Source: Pseudocalidococcus azoricus BACA0444
GTDB taxonomy: Bacteria > Cyanobacteriota > Cyanobacteriia > Thermosynechococcales > Thermosynechococcaceae
Reading direction: 5' to 3'
Length of the DNA stretch: 64,000 nucleotides
NCBI RefSeq assembly: GCF_031729055.1
Contig: NZ_JAVMIP010000002.1
Location: 310,001-374,000, forward strand
The translations under genes and the position numbers were made by a program. Positions 43,968 to 51,935 of the stretch are shown here, one piece after another (the first letter of the stretch is position 1; the number at the start of each line of letters is the position of its first letter). The notes under the pieces are model-generated. The model made no database searches. It saw nothing but the letters and a program-made list of their open reading frames with translations, and was not told where the DNA came from.

Positions 43968-45505
43968 TCTAAACTAAAGAAGCGAGACTTTTGATCCTGT
44001 TGGGTTTGGTCTTGCCATTCTGGAAACGTTAAAGCTTGCCCCTGGATGCGAAAGGATTTTTCCTCGTAGCTAAACCAATGGTTTCCATCCGATTGAATTG
44101 TAGTTAAAAATGGCTCGGCATTGAGGGTAGAAATTAAGGACTCTTGGGCCTGGGTCGCCATCAGCCAGTTATTTTGCAGCCGCCAGTTGCGAGAGACAAA
44201 GGTGACTGTTTTCTGTTCTTCAGGAATTTCAATGTTACGAACATATAAATCTCGAACCCCGATTTGCGCTCCCAAGTTACCAGCAATGATGTTGTTTTCG
44301 AGGGTGACATTTTCGGCTGCCCAACCAAACAGGCCGGGGGTTTGTAAATAATTGGGGGCGATACTGTAATTTTGAGTGATGATTGAATTTTTAATTGTAA
44401 TCGGCCCAGGCCCCGCTTCAATAAATAAACCCGTCACCGCATTACCCCTAAATTGAGAGTGATCCACAATAATATTTTGGTAATCACTGTCCAACCACAG
44501 GCCAGCGGCATAGTTATCAATGGCTCGATAGTTAGTAAAGGTTGCCCGTCTCAGATAAAAATATTTTTCCCCCGCATCCCAATCGTAATAGCCCGTCAGA
44601 TGGCCCCGCCAGTTATTGCCCCGCGATTCCACATTCTTAATGGTTAAGTCGGAAATAAATGCCCCACCCAGGCCCCGCATCCCATTATCGGCACTGATCA
44701 CATTGGTTATGGTCATCCCTTGCGATTCATTAATATTTAAGCCCGTCCAGTTATTGTCATAAAACTGACAGTGATCAACCGTAATGTTTCGAGACCGACC
44801 AATGGTTAAGGCCCCCGTAAATGTGCCGCCATACTTTTCAAAGATCAAATTTTGCAGGGTGATGTTTTCGGCCTGATCCAGAGTTAATCCATTGCGGCGG
44901 GTACTAATTTTCACCCTGGCCGATGGCCAATCTAAATCAGCGGGTGGAGCAAGATAAATATTTCCCTGCTCATCATCAACTTGAAAGGTTCCGGGTTGAA
45001 GTTCCGGGTAGGTTAAGACAGGCTGGAGGCGGTGTTCATTGACCCAGGCCAGTTCTCCCCGTTGCATCAGGAGGGGTAAATCAATGTCGTAACTGGCCCA
45101 AGGGTTCCCAGAAAAGCCCCACTGAACCGGCCAAGGATGTTGATAAATTCCCGGTGATGGAGTGGGTTGCCAACTGTCCCAGAGATCTGCCCCGGTAAAA
45201 ATCACTGTGCCTAGTTTTTCGGCCCTGAGGATGACTGGAGGGAGATGTTTGAAGGTCGGATTGGGTTGAGATTGGAAGGTGGCTGTTTGGCGATAAATGC
45301 CCGGAGCAAATCGGAGTTGGACAGACTGCCCCTGATGTTGGATAGTGGCGGCTTGGTTGAACTGGGCCTGGAGGTCGCTATCGGGATCAATATGGAAAAT
45401 CACCGCCGACTCTTGAGTTAACCCCACAGAACTACCCCAGGCCCAAAGGCATAGCCCCAGCAGCAATGGCCCCAGCCACCCCAATCCGCCTTTGACCTTG
45501 GCCAC
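43955..45505 (-). CDS. Exported right-handed parallel beta-helix protein
   Basis: A 516-residue protein with a signal peptide (LLLGLCLWAWGSSVGLTQ) followed by beta-helix repeats: GLTLDQAENITLQNLIFEKY, SRNITVDHCQFYDNNWTGL, NIIVDHSQFRGNAVTGLFI, ITIKNSIITQN, NVTLENNIIAGNLGAQIGV. This fold is typical of polysaccharide lyases/epimerases and carbohydrate-binding proteins. No specific catalytic motif is certain. The stop codon lies inside the 3' end of tRNA-Tyr on the opposite strand. Confidence 0.85.
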   Translation of the reverse strand: MAKVKGGLGWLGPLLLGLCLWAWGSSVGLTQESAVIFHIDPDSDLQAQFNQAATIQHQGQSVQLRFAPGIYRQTATFQSQPNPTFKHLPPVILRAEKLGTVIFTGADLWDSWQPTPSPGIYQHPWPVQWGFSGNPWASYDIDLPLLMQRGELAWVNEHRLQPVLTYPELQPGTFQVDDEQGNIYLAPPADLDWPSARVKISTRRNGLTLDQAENITLQNLIFEKYGGTFTGALTIGRSRNITVDHCQFYDNNWTGLNINESQGMTITNVISADNGMRGLGGAFISDLTIKNVESRGNNWRGHLTGYYDWDAGEKYFYLRRATFTNYRAIDNYAAGLWLDSDYQNIIVDHSQFRGNAVTGLFIEAGPGPITIKNSIITQNYSIAPNYLQTPGLFGWAAENVTLENNIIAGNLGAQIGVRDLYVRNIEIPEEQKTVTFVSRNWRLQNNWLMATQAQESLISTLNAEPFLTTIQSDGNHWFSYEEKSFRIQGQALTFPEWQDQTQQDQKSRFFSLDGPG

Positions 45506-45515
45506 ATCGCCTCAC

Positions 45516-45869
45516 TTAGCGCTTAAACCTAGCTCCCAATTGGGCAAAACAAACCTTGAGACTTTCATCCAAGATATCCGCGGCTTGCCGTTGACTGGGG
45601 CTGAGGGCTTGATTCTGGGCTTGGGCCTTGGCCATATCGCGAAAATCTTCATACTTGACCCGATCTTGAATGTAGCTCAGGGTGCATTGGCAATAGCTCT
45701 GGAAAAATTTCTCGGAAATAAACGGTGGTGCAGAGGCTTTAGCTTTGTCCATACAGGCGGTGAGATATTTATCCGACTGCTCAGGAGTATAGGCTTGGAG
45801 CTTGGGACTGGCCCAGGCCGGGAAGGGTAAACTCCCCACAATCATCGCCGCGACAATCAATAAGCGCAT
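45516..45869 (-). CDS. Small exported protein of unknown function
   Basis: 117 residues from the ATG at 45869, which starts a clean signal peptide (MRLLIVAAMIVGSLPFPAWA). The frame is open to 45902. The mature protein is helical with four cysteines (TACMDKAK, SYCQCTLSYIQDRVKYEDF, LKVCFAQLG). It is reminiscent of a widespread small periplasmic family but not one I can name. It ends 10 bases before the beta-helix gene and probably shares its transcript. Confidence 0.7.
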   Translation of the reverse strand: MRLLIVAAMIVGSLPFPAWASPKLQAYTPEQSDKYLTACMDKAKASAPPFISEKFFQSYCQCTLSYIQDRVKYEDFRDMAKAQAQNQALSPSQRQAADILDESLKVCFAQLGARFKR

Positions 45870-46011
45870 TTTCCACCACACACAACAATTAGCAATTGGC
45901 AACCCCTACTTTACCTGTTTCGGTTCACCGTTGATCCTTGACGGGAAGTTCTTTGGTTTTAGTTCCCAACAGCCAACCCTGAGATAACGCCGAGATTAAA
46001 GTCCGCTGAAT

Positions 46012-48333
46012 TTAATTAAAGTATCGTTCCTTGAGTTCTTTGCGGGTCATCTCCATCAAAACGGCATGGGTTCCCCGTTCTGGCTCATGGTCTGCTGGCC
46101 GACGTTGTTGATAACGGCCATCGGGTTGTAAATCCCAGGCCTGGCGATTATCACTGAGCATTAAATCCAAAATCCCTTTTAATTCAGTCCCAGTGTGGGG
46201 ATCCGTAATCGGGACAATCGCCTCCACCCGCCGATCTAGGTTCCGAGAACGCCAATCCGCACTGCCAATAAAGTATTCCGGATTACCATTATTTTCAAAG
46301 TAAAAGATGCGGGAATGTTCCAAAAACCGTCCAATCACACTGATGACCCGAATCCGCTCACTCACGCCGGGAACACCTGGGCGAATACAGCACATCCCCC
46401 GAATAATCAGGTCAATCTCCACCCCGGCCTGGGAGGCTGCATATAAGGCCCGAATGATTTGCCCATCGGTAATCGCATTCATTTTGGCAATAATCCGCCC
46501 CTGGCCGCCGCTGCGACTGTGTTCAATTTCCCGCTGGATTAAGGCCAACATCCGATCCCGCATGGTGACTGGGGCAATTAATAATTTCCGATAGTCCCGC
46601 TGACGAGAATATCCAGTCAGGAAATTAAATAAATCCGTCAGGTCGGCCCCCAGATCAGGACAGCAGGTGAACAGGCCCAAATCTTCATAAAGTCCAGCTG
46701 TTTTGGGGTTGTAGTTGCCCGTACCAATGTGGACATAGCGGCGAATTTCCCCAGCTTCTTGGCGCACCACCAATAGGGTTTTGGTATGGGTCTTCAGGCC
46801 TGGGACACCATAGACCACATGAACCCCGACTTTTTCCAGTTTCCTGGCCCAGAGGATATTATTTTCCTCATCAAAGCGGGCCTTTAACTCCACCAATACA
46901 GCCACCTGCTTGCCATTTTCTGCCGCCGCAATTAGGGCCTTGACAATGGGTGAATCCCCAGAGGTGCGGTAGAGGGTCATTTTGATCGCTAATACCTTCG
47001 GATCATAGGCGGCTAGGGTAATGAAGCGTTGGACGGTGGTCACAAAGCTGTGATAGGGATGGTGAACCAAGAGATCTCGCTCGCGAATTAGGCCAAATAG
47101 TTCTCCGGCGGCGGCTTCCCAATGCTCAAGTTCAACGGTTGGATCCAGGGTGTTCAGAGAAAATTGGGATTCCCGCTCATCAACGCGATGAAAACTCGCA
47201 GGGGTAATCGGATGCCAACTGGGGTCTTTCAGATGGGGCAGAGGGAGTTCCAGCAGCGAAAAGAGGTTATTCAGGCACAACAGGCCCTCGACATCATAGA
47301 CATCGGTTTCATCAATATCCAATTCATCAATTAAGGTGTGGCGAATACTGGGGGGAATCTGTTTTTGTACTTCTAAACGCACCACCGAGCCAAACCGCCG
47401 CTTGCGAATTTCCTGTTCAATGGCAATCAACAAATCATCGGCTTTGTCTGTTTCTAGCTCTAGGTCAGCACTGCGGGTAATCCGAAAGGCGTAATGATTA
47501 AGAATCTTCATCCCCGGAAATAGGGATTCTAGGTTGTGGGCAATGACATCTTCGAGGGGAATGCCGACCCAGGCCCCGCCTTGATGCTGATCGGAACGGG
47601 GTAAATGATTGGGAAGGGTGACAAAACGGGGAAACCCACCGGGGACTTTGACTCTGGCAAACAACTCTTGACCAGAGGTGGGATCTTGGACGCTGACGAG
47701 GAGGTTCAAACTGAGGCTGGAAATATAGGGAAAGGGATGGGCCGGATCAATGGCTAGGGGGGTAAGGATTGGAAAAATTTGGTTAATAAAGTACTGGTGG
47801 AGATAGGCCTGTTGTTCGGGATGGAGATCCGCATAATGCAACAGAAAAATCCCCTCTTGGGCCAGACGCGGGCGCAACTCTAACTCAAAAAACCGATGTT
47901 GCTCGGTGACGGTTGGACGTAGATATTGCCGGATTGCTGCCAATTGTTCTTGGGGCGGAATCCCATCGGCACTCCCTTCGGTGATCCCACTTTCGACCTG
48001 TTGCTTCAGGCCAGCGACCCGAATCATGAAAAACTCATCCAGATTCGAGCTATGGATGGCCATGAATTTCAAACGCTCTAATAATGGCGTGCGGGGATCA
48101 TAGGCTTCCTGTAGGACCCGTTTATTAAATTCCAGCCAACTCAAAGCCCGATTAAAGTAGTATTCTTTTGCTTTCAAGTCAATGTCAGTCATCTGTGGGG
48201 GTTCCGTGGGGTTGGTTGGGGGCATATCTTCTTCTGCGAACGTTGGCGTTAGCCTACCGGAGGTGCAGCAAGGCTCTTCAGAGGGAGTTAATGCCGATAC
48301 GCTCAGTTCTATTGGGGCAACGTCTTCATGCAT
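46012..48333 (-). CDS. ppk: Polyphosphate kinase 1
   Basis: A 773-residue PPK1, which polymerises ATP gamma-phosphate into polyphosphate. YYFNRALSWLEFNKRVLQEA opens the N domain. RFDEENNILWARKLEKVGVH, YGVPGLKTHTKTLLVVRQE (catalytic His), RYVHIGTGNYNPKTAGLYED and FIGSADWRSRNLDRRVE belong to the two phospholipase-D-like domains. The first ~45 residues are not conserved, so a downstream start (MPPTNPTEPP or MTDIDLKAKE) is possible. Confidence 0.95.
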   Translation of the reverse strand: MHEDVAPIELSVSALTPSEEPCCTSGRLTPTFAEEDMPPTNPTEPPQMTDIDLKAKEYYFNRALSWLEFNKRVLQEAYDPRTPLLERLKFMAIHSSNLDEFFMIRVAGLKQQVESGITEGSADGIPPQEQLAAIRQYLRPTVTEQHRFFELELRPRLAQEGIFLLHYADLHPEQQAYLHQYFINQIFPILTPLAIDPAHPFPYISSLSLNLLVSVQDPTSGQELFARVKVPGGFPRFVTLPNHLPRSDQHQGGAWVGIPLEDVIAHNLESLFPGMKILNHYAFRITRSADLELETDKADDLLIAIEQEIRKRRFGSVVRLEVQKQIPPSIRHTLIDELDIDETDVYDVEGLLCLNNLFSLLELPLPHLKDPSWHPITPASFHRVDERESQFSLNTLDPTVELEHWEAAAGELFGLIRERDLLVHHPYHSFVTTVQRFITLAAYDPKVLAIKMTLYRTSGDSPIVKALIAAAENGKQVAVLVELKARFDEENNILWARKLEKVGVHVVYGVPGLKTHTKTLLVVRQEAGEIRRYVHIGTGNYNPKTAGLYEDLGLFTCCPDLGADLTDLFNFLTGYSRQRDYRKLLIAPVTMRDRMLALIQREIEHSRSGGQGRIIAKMNAITDGQIIRALYAASQAGVEIDLIIRGMCCIRPGVPGVSERIRVISVIGRFLEHSRIFYFENNGNPEYFIGSADWRSRNLDRRVEAIVPITDPHTGTELKGILDLMLSDNRQAWDLQPDGRYQQRRPADHEPERGTHAVLMEMTRKELKERYFN

Positions 48334-48457
48334 GATTAGAGCCTTTAGAAATAAGGGGGCGGCAAACCGATTCTCTCTAGGATAATTCGCCTCATAGTTT
48401 CCCAGTTGATCGTTATAATCCGATTAAGGTTAAACCAGCAAAAAATCCCCGGTAGCG

Positions 48458-49402
48458 ATGCTTGTTATTTATTCTCCTGAGTTTCTTAACCATAAGACCG
48501 GCCCCTACCACCCGGAGCGTCCGCAACGCCTTGAGGCGATTGTTAAACTTCTCCAAGATGCGGCCTGGGCGAACCAATTAACCTGGCAATTGCCCACCCA
48601 AGTTAAAGATCGCGATCCCCTGGCCTGGATTAACCTTGTCCATCAACCCCAATATCTCCAGACCCTACAAGGGTTGGCTGAGAGTTTAAGGGATCAGGAA
48701 CGGGGACATTTGGATCCGGATACGGTGATTTCGGGGGAAAGTTATCAAGTTGCGCTATTGGCCGTGAATGCCTGGCTAGATGGGGTTAGTCAAACGTGGA
48801 ATACCGATCAGCCCAGTTTTGTCTTGGCTCGCCCCCCCGGCCACCATGCCTTACCCGAACGGGGAATGGGGTTTTGTTTGTTGGCCAATGCGGCGATTGC
48901 GGCCCACTATGCCCTGAGCTTACCGGGAATTTCACGGGTGGCAATTTTGGATTGGGATGTGCATCACGGGAATGGCACCCAGGCCTGTGTGGAATCTTTG
49001 CCTAACATTGCCTATTGCTCATTACATCAGTCGCCCCATTACCCCTACACCGGCGCGAGTCACGAACAGGGCCAGTACCAAAATGTCTTGAACATTCCCC
49101 TGGATGCGGGTAGTACGGGAGCCGACTATCACCAGGCCATGACGGATCGCGTGATTCCCTTCCTCAAAGCCTTTAATCCGGATCTGCTTCTGGTGAGTGC
49201 CGGGTATGATGCCCATCGGGATGATCCTCTCTCGGAGATTTTACTGACTCCAGGGGACTATGCCCAACTCACCCAAGCCTGTTTATCCTTGACGCGCAAG
49301 ACGGTGTTTGGCCTGGAGGGGGGATATGACTTAGGGGGCCTGGCTACTTCGGTAAGAGCTACCGTTGCAACTTGTTTAGGGCAGGGGATTGATGAACCAT
49401 GA
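48458..49402 (+). CDS. Histone-deacetylase-family (AcuC/HDAC-like) deacetylase
   Basis: A 314-residue zinc-dependent deacetylase. VIYSPEFLNHKTGPYHPERP then QRLEAIV, LARPPGHHALPERGMGFCLL (active-site HH), VAILDWDVHHGNGTQ (zinc ligands Asp and His) and SAGYDAHRDDPLS (third ligand) are present. Bacterial members remove acetyl groups from proteins, polyamines or small molecules. The stop overlaps the start of the next gene (ATGA). Confidence 0.92.
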   Translation: MLVIYSPEFLNHKTGPYHPERPQRLEAIVKLLQDAAWANQLTWQLPTQVKDRDPLAWINLVHQPQYLQTLQGLAESLRDQERGHLDPDTVISGESYQVALLAVNAWLDGVSQTWNTDQPSFVLARPPGHHALPERGMGFCLLANAAIAAHYALSLPGISRVAILDWDVHHGNGTQACVESLPNIAYCSLHQSPHYPYTGASHEQGQYQNVLNIPLDAGSTGADYHQAMTDRVIPFLKAFNPDLLLVSAGYDAHRDDPLSEILLTPGDYAQLTQACLSLTRKTVFGLEGGYDLGGLATSVRATVATCLGQGIDEP

Positions 49403-50214
49403 ATCAGATGTGGTCGGCCTTGTTGTTGCATCAGGGGACTTGGCGGGGAACCTCGGCCTATTTTGATGGACAAGGGACTTTCCAATCGGCAACTCCAACG
49501 ACCGTTAGCCTTACCCCGAGCCTAGATCAGCAAACCATCCGCCAAGAGAACCAATATTTTGATGCCCAAGGTCAACTCAGCCAAACCAAGGCCTGGGAGT
49601 ACAGTAGCCTTAGTCGTAGTGTTTTATTTTTTGACAATGGCGCATTTTCCCAAGGCTCAACCCAATCTGGCCCCTATGGGGACTTTGGCGCAGAATTTGG
49701 CTTGATTGCGGGAGATCGGCGGCTGCGGGGGATTCCGCTCTATCGCAATGGGCAACTGGAAACCATTACCTTGATCCAGGAATATCGGCAAGACAATCCT
49801 CCAATCGAATTACCGGCTTTGACTCCAGGCCAACTCACGGGCATTTGGCAGGGAACGGCAACTACCCTTTATCCTGATTTTCGCAATCCGACTCAGGTTC
49901 AAACACAGCTAGAAATTACCTTTGATGGTCAACACCTGCACCAATCGCTCCACTACGGCCAGGAAAGGATTAACTCAACCGGGGCCTGGGATGGTGAACA
50001 TCTGACATTTTCTGGGAATCATCCCATCAAACTCTTTTGTTTGCCCGGTGGTGGCTCAGCGGTTCTCCCGTTAGCAATTCCGACTCGGCAAGGGTTTTTC
50101 TTGGAATTAGCTTGGCTGGTAAATCCTCAATTACGGTTGCGTCTCGGTCGGCATTATGATTCCAGCGGGGCCTGGCAATGCTTAACATTGGTGGAGGAAA
50201 CAAAAATCAGTTAG
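49399..50214 (+). CDS. DUF3598-like calycin-fold protein
   Basis: A 271-residue cyanobacterial protein made of two similar beta-barrel-like halves: MWSALLLHQGTWRGTSAYFD at the start and LTGIWQGTATTLYPDFRNP in the middle. QGGST-like GAFSQGSTQSGPYGDFGAEF and LFCLPGGGSAVLP also fit. I assign it to DUF3598, a lipocalin-like family, by recall. Function unknown. Coupled by ATGA to the deacetylase; it overlaps the convergent Uma2 gene by 8 bases. Confidence 0.7.
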   Translation: MNQMWSALLLHQGTWRGTSAYFDGQGTFQSATPTTVSLTPSLDQQTIRQENQYFDAQGQLSQTKAWEYSSLSRSVLFFDNGAFSQGSTQSGPYGDFGAEFGLIAGDRRLRGIPLYRNGQLETITLIQEYRQDNPPIELPALTPGQLTGIWQGTATTLYPDFRNPTQVQTQLEITFDGQHLHQSLHYGQERINSTGAWDGEHLTFSGNHPIKLFCLPGGGSAVLPLAIPTRQGFFLELAWLVNPQLRLRLGRHYDSSGAWQCLTLVEETKIS

Positions 50215-50959
50215 GGTCAATCCCCAAGGCCTGGAGTTTAGCGGCCATTCGATCTGCCCTGGCTTTTTCTGCTTCGGCCCGCTGGGCTTCATATTCGGCC
50301 TGTTGCATTGCTTGGTCTGCTCGCTGGGCTTCAAGTTTTGCTCGTTGGGCCTCTTGATCCGCTCGTTGGGCTTCATACTCGGCCCGTTGACGGATCTGGA
50401 CGGGGGTTAAAAATAGGTTGCCTTGGGGGTCATAAAGATTCAGGGTTGAGGCTGTTAACTCAAAGCGAATCCCTAAACGGGGACTTACCCAGTTCTCTAT
50501 GGTCTCAATCGGGAGAAGTTCACCCTGTTGTCGTTCCAGGCCTGTGAGTTCATTCTTATCCGGGTCGTAAATATAATATTCATCCACGCCATAGCGGTTA
50601 TAGAACAGCAGCTTCCGGCTCATTTCTTTGGTGGTATTGCCGGGAGAGAGAATTTCAAACACGACTTGGGGCGCAATATTGCCCTCTTGCCACTGCCGAT
50701 AGGAGCCGCGTTCCCCCTTGGGTCGGCCAAATGCCACCATCACATCGGGCGCGACTCGAATATCAGGACGACCTTCCACGGGATACCAGAGCAAATCGCC
50801 GGCCACAAAGACATCGGCCTGGGGTAAAAACAGATACTCTAAGTTTTCTTTAATCAGGACAATCCAACGAAACTGGAGGGTGTTATCAGCCATTGGTTGG
50901 CCATCACTATCAGGATATTCAATCTCGCGTTCCGGGTCTCTTTCTAGGGCAACAGTCAT
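50207..50959 (-). CDS. Uma2-family protein with a long coiled-coil tail
   Basis: 250 residues from the ATG at 50959. The Uma2/DUF820 domain (residues 1-180) shows RVAPDVMVAFGRPKGERGSY, VVFEILSPGNTTKEMSRKL and YYIYDPDKNELTGLER. The tail is a chain of seven-residue units EAQRADQ/EAQRAKL ending KLQALGIDPN. The whole protein is closely related to the one at 58203-58922. The fold suggests a PD-(D/E)XK nuclease, but no activity is established here. Confidence 0.9.
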   Translation of the reverse strand: MTVALERDPEREIEYPDSDGQPMADNTLQFRWIVLIKENLEYLFLPQADVFVAGDLLWYPVEGRPDIRVAPDVMVAFGRPKGERGSYRQWQEGNIAPQVVFEILSPGNTTKEMSRKLLFYNRYGVDEYYIYDPDKNELTGLERQQGELLPIETIENWVSPRLGIRFELTASTLNLYDPQGNLFLTPVQIRQRAEYEAQRADQEAQRAKLEAQRADQAMQQAEYEAQRAEAEKARADRMAAKLQALGIDPN

Positions 50960-51001
50960 CGGTCTGTGCTCCAAGCAGATGGGATTAGTTTTAGTTTAGG
51001 C

Positions 51002-51105
51002 AATTCCTTCGCTATCAGCCAAGCCATAACCACTACCGTCAGGAGTATGAGTTTCAATCACGTCATTGGCCAGGAGCAAGTTATATTTAGCCCACTCTTA
51101 AATCA
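51002..51105 (-). pseudogene. Decayed copy of the 5-oxoprolinase 3' end
   Basis: The minus strand reads WAKYNLLLANDVIETHTPDG then SGYGLADSEGIA and a stop. The intact oxoprolinase ends SLNLQANDVIEIHTPGGGGYGYKNLD. Over a 44-base core, about 36 bases agree. The DUF433/DUF5615 pair lies between this remnant and the intact gene end at 51936. Confidence 0.6.
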
Positions 51106-51131
51106 GCTTTGACTTTTTTATGTTACTAGAT

Positions 51132-51530
51132 TTACTTGAGTGGCAAAAATTCAATACGGTTATCAAAGTCTATTGGATCAGTACACTCCCAAATCACTAA
51201 AATATCTTCGATGACTTGGCTGAGGAATGGAGGTGATTTAATCAGTATCACGCCCGGCATTGGCAGAGCTTGATGGATACGTTCACTGGCATGCTTAATG
51301 ATTGTCTTAACATCATGGGTTAACAAAATTCGCTTTTCCTCAGCAGCCCAGGCCAAAACGGTTGGATCACTTTTTCCTGATAGACCAACATCTTGAACTC
51401 GGACAATATCAATTGATTTGTGTTTTTGAAGTAGGCCTTTCAGAATTTTATTGTCTAAATTTTCATCAGCAAGAAATTTTATTTTGACTGATTTACTGAT
51501 GCTACTTGAGGTGAGAAATTGCATTGTCAT
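51132..51530 (-). CDS. DUF5615 PIN-like protein (putative toxin)
   Basis: A 132-residue protein. KIKFLADENLDNKILKGLL carries the first acidic cluster, with VRVQDVGLSGKSDPTVLAWA and RILLTHDVKTI after it, the typical DUF5615 (Mut7-C-like PIN) pattern. A start at the internal region (VKIKF) would give a more typical length. It follows the DUF433 gene by 17 bases; the two families commonly occur together as a putative toxin-antitoxin module. AT-rich relative to neighbours. Confidence 0.82.
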   Translation of the reverse strand: MTMQFLTSSSISKSVKIKFLADENLDNKILKGLLQKHKSIDIVRVQDVGLSGKSDPTVLAWAAEEKRILLTHDVKTIIKHASERIHQALPMPGVILIKSPPFLSQVIEDILVIWECTDPIDFDNRIEFLPLK

Positions 51531-51547
51531 TGAGCATCAAAACCCAT

Positions 51548-51880
51548 TTATGACTTTTTAGCTTGATGAGCCAACAGTTTCTCTTTCAGGTCGGATTGAG
51601 GAAATTTTTTTGTAAAATTAGCGTAAATCTGTCCTGCCTCTTGCTGACGTTGACATAAATACGCTTCAACTTCAGTTTCATTGTTAAGGTAGTAGGCAAT
51701 CACAGCATAAACTTGAGCCAAGGTTAAAACTGGATAACACTCTATAATTTCCTCTGGTCTTGCCCCACCCTTAAAGACAGTAATGACCGTATCTAAAGTC
51801 ACTCGCGTTTTTCCGACTCTCACGACATCATCAGCATCAAAGCTCAAGGGAAGAAGTTCAGGGGTAATTGTGAGTTGCAT
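51548..51880 (-). CDS. DUF433 protein (putative antitoxin)
   Basis: 110 residues from the ATG at 51880 (frame open to 51916). RVGKTRVTLDTVITVFKGGA, RPEEIIECYPVLTLAQVYAV and IAYYLNNETEVEAYL form the DUF433 helix-turn-helix-like domain (VapB45-type). It is the first gene of the pair with the DUF5615 protein. Role as antitoxin and repressor is inferred from the family. Confidence 0.85.
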   Translation of the reverse strand: MQLTITPELLPLSFDADDVVRVGKTRVTLDTVITVFKGGARPEEIIECYPVLTLAQVYAVIAYYLNNETEVEAYLCQRQQEAGQIYANFTKKFPQSDLKEKLLAHQAKKS

Positions 51881-51935
51881 TGGGCGTAAACGTCTTGATG
51901 AATGATCTGATCTCAAGCTTATCGTAACAAACCGC

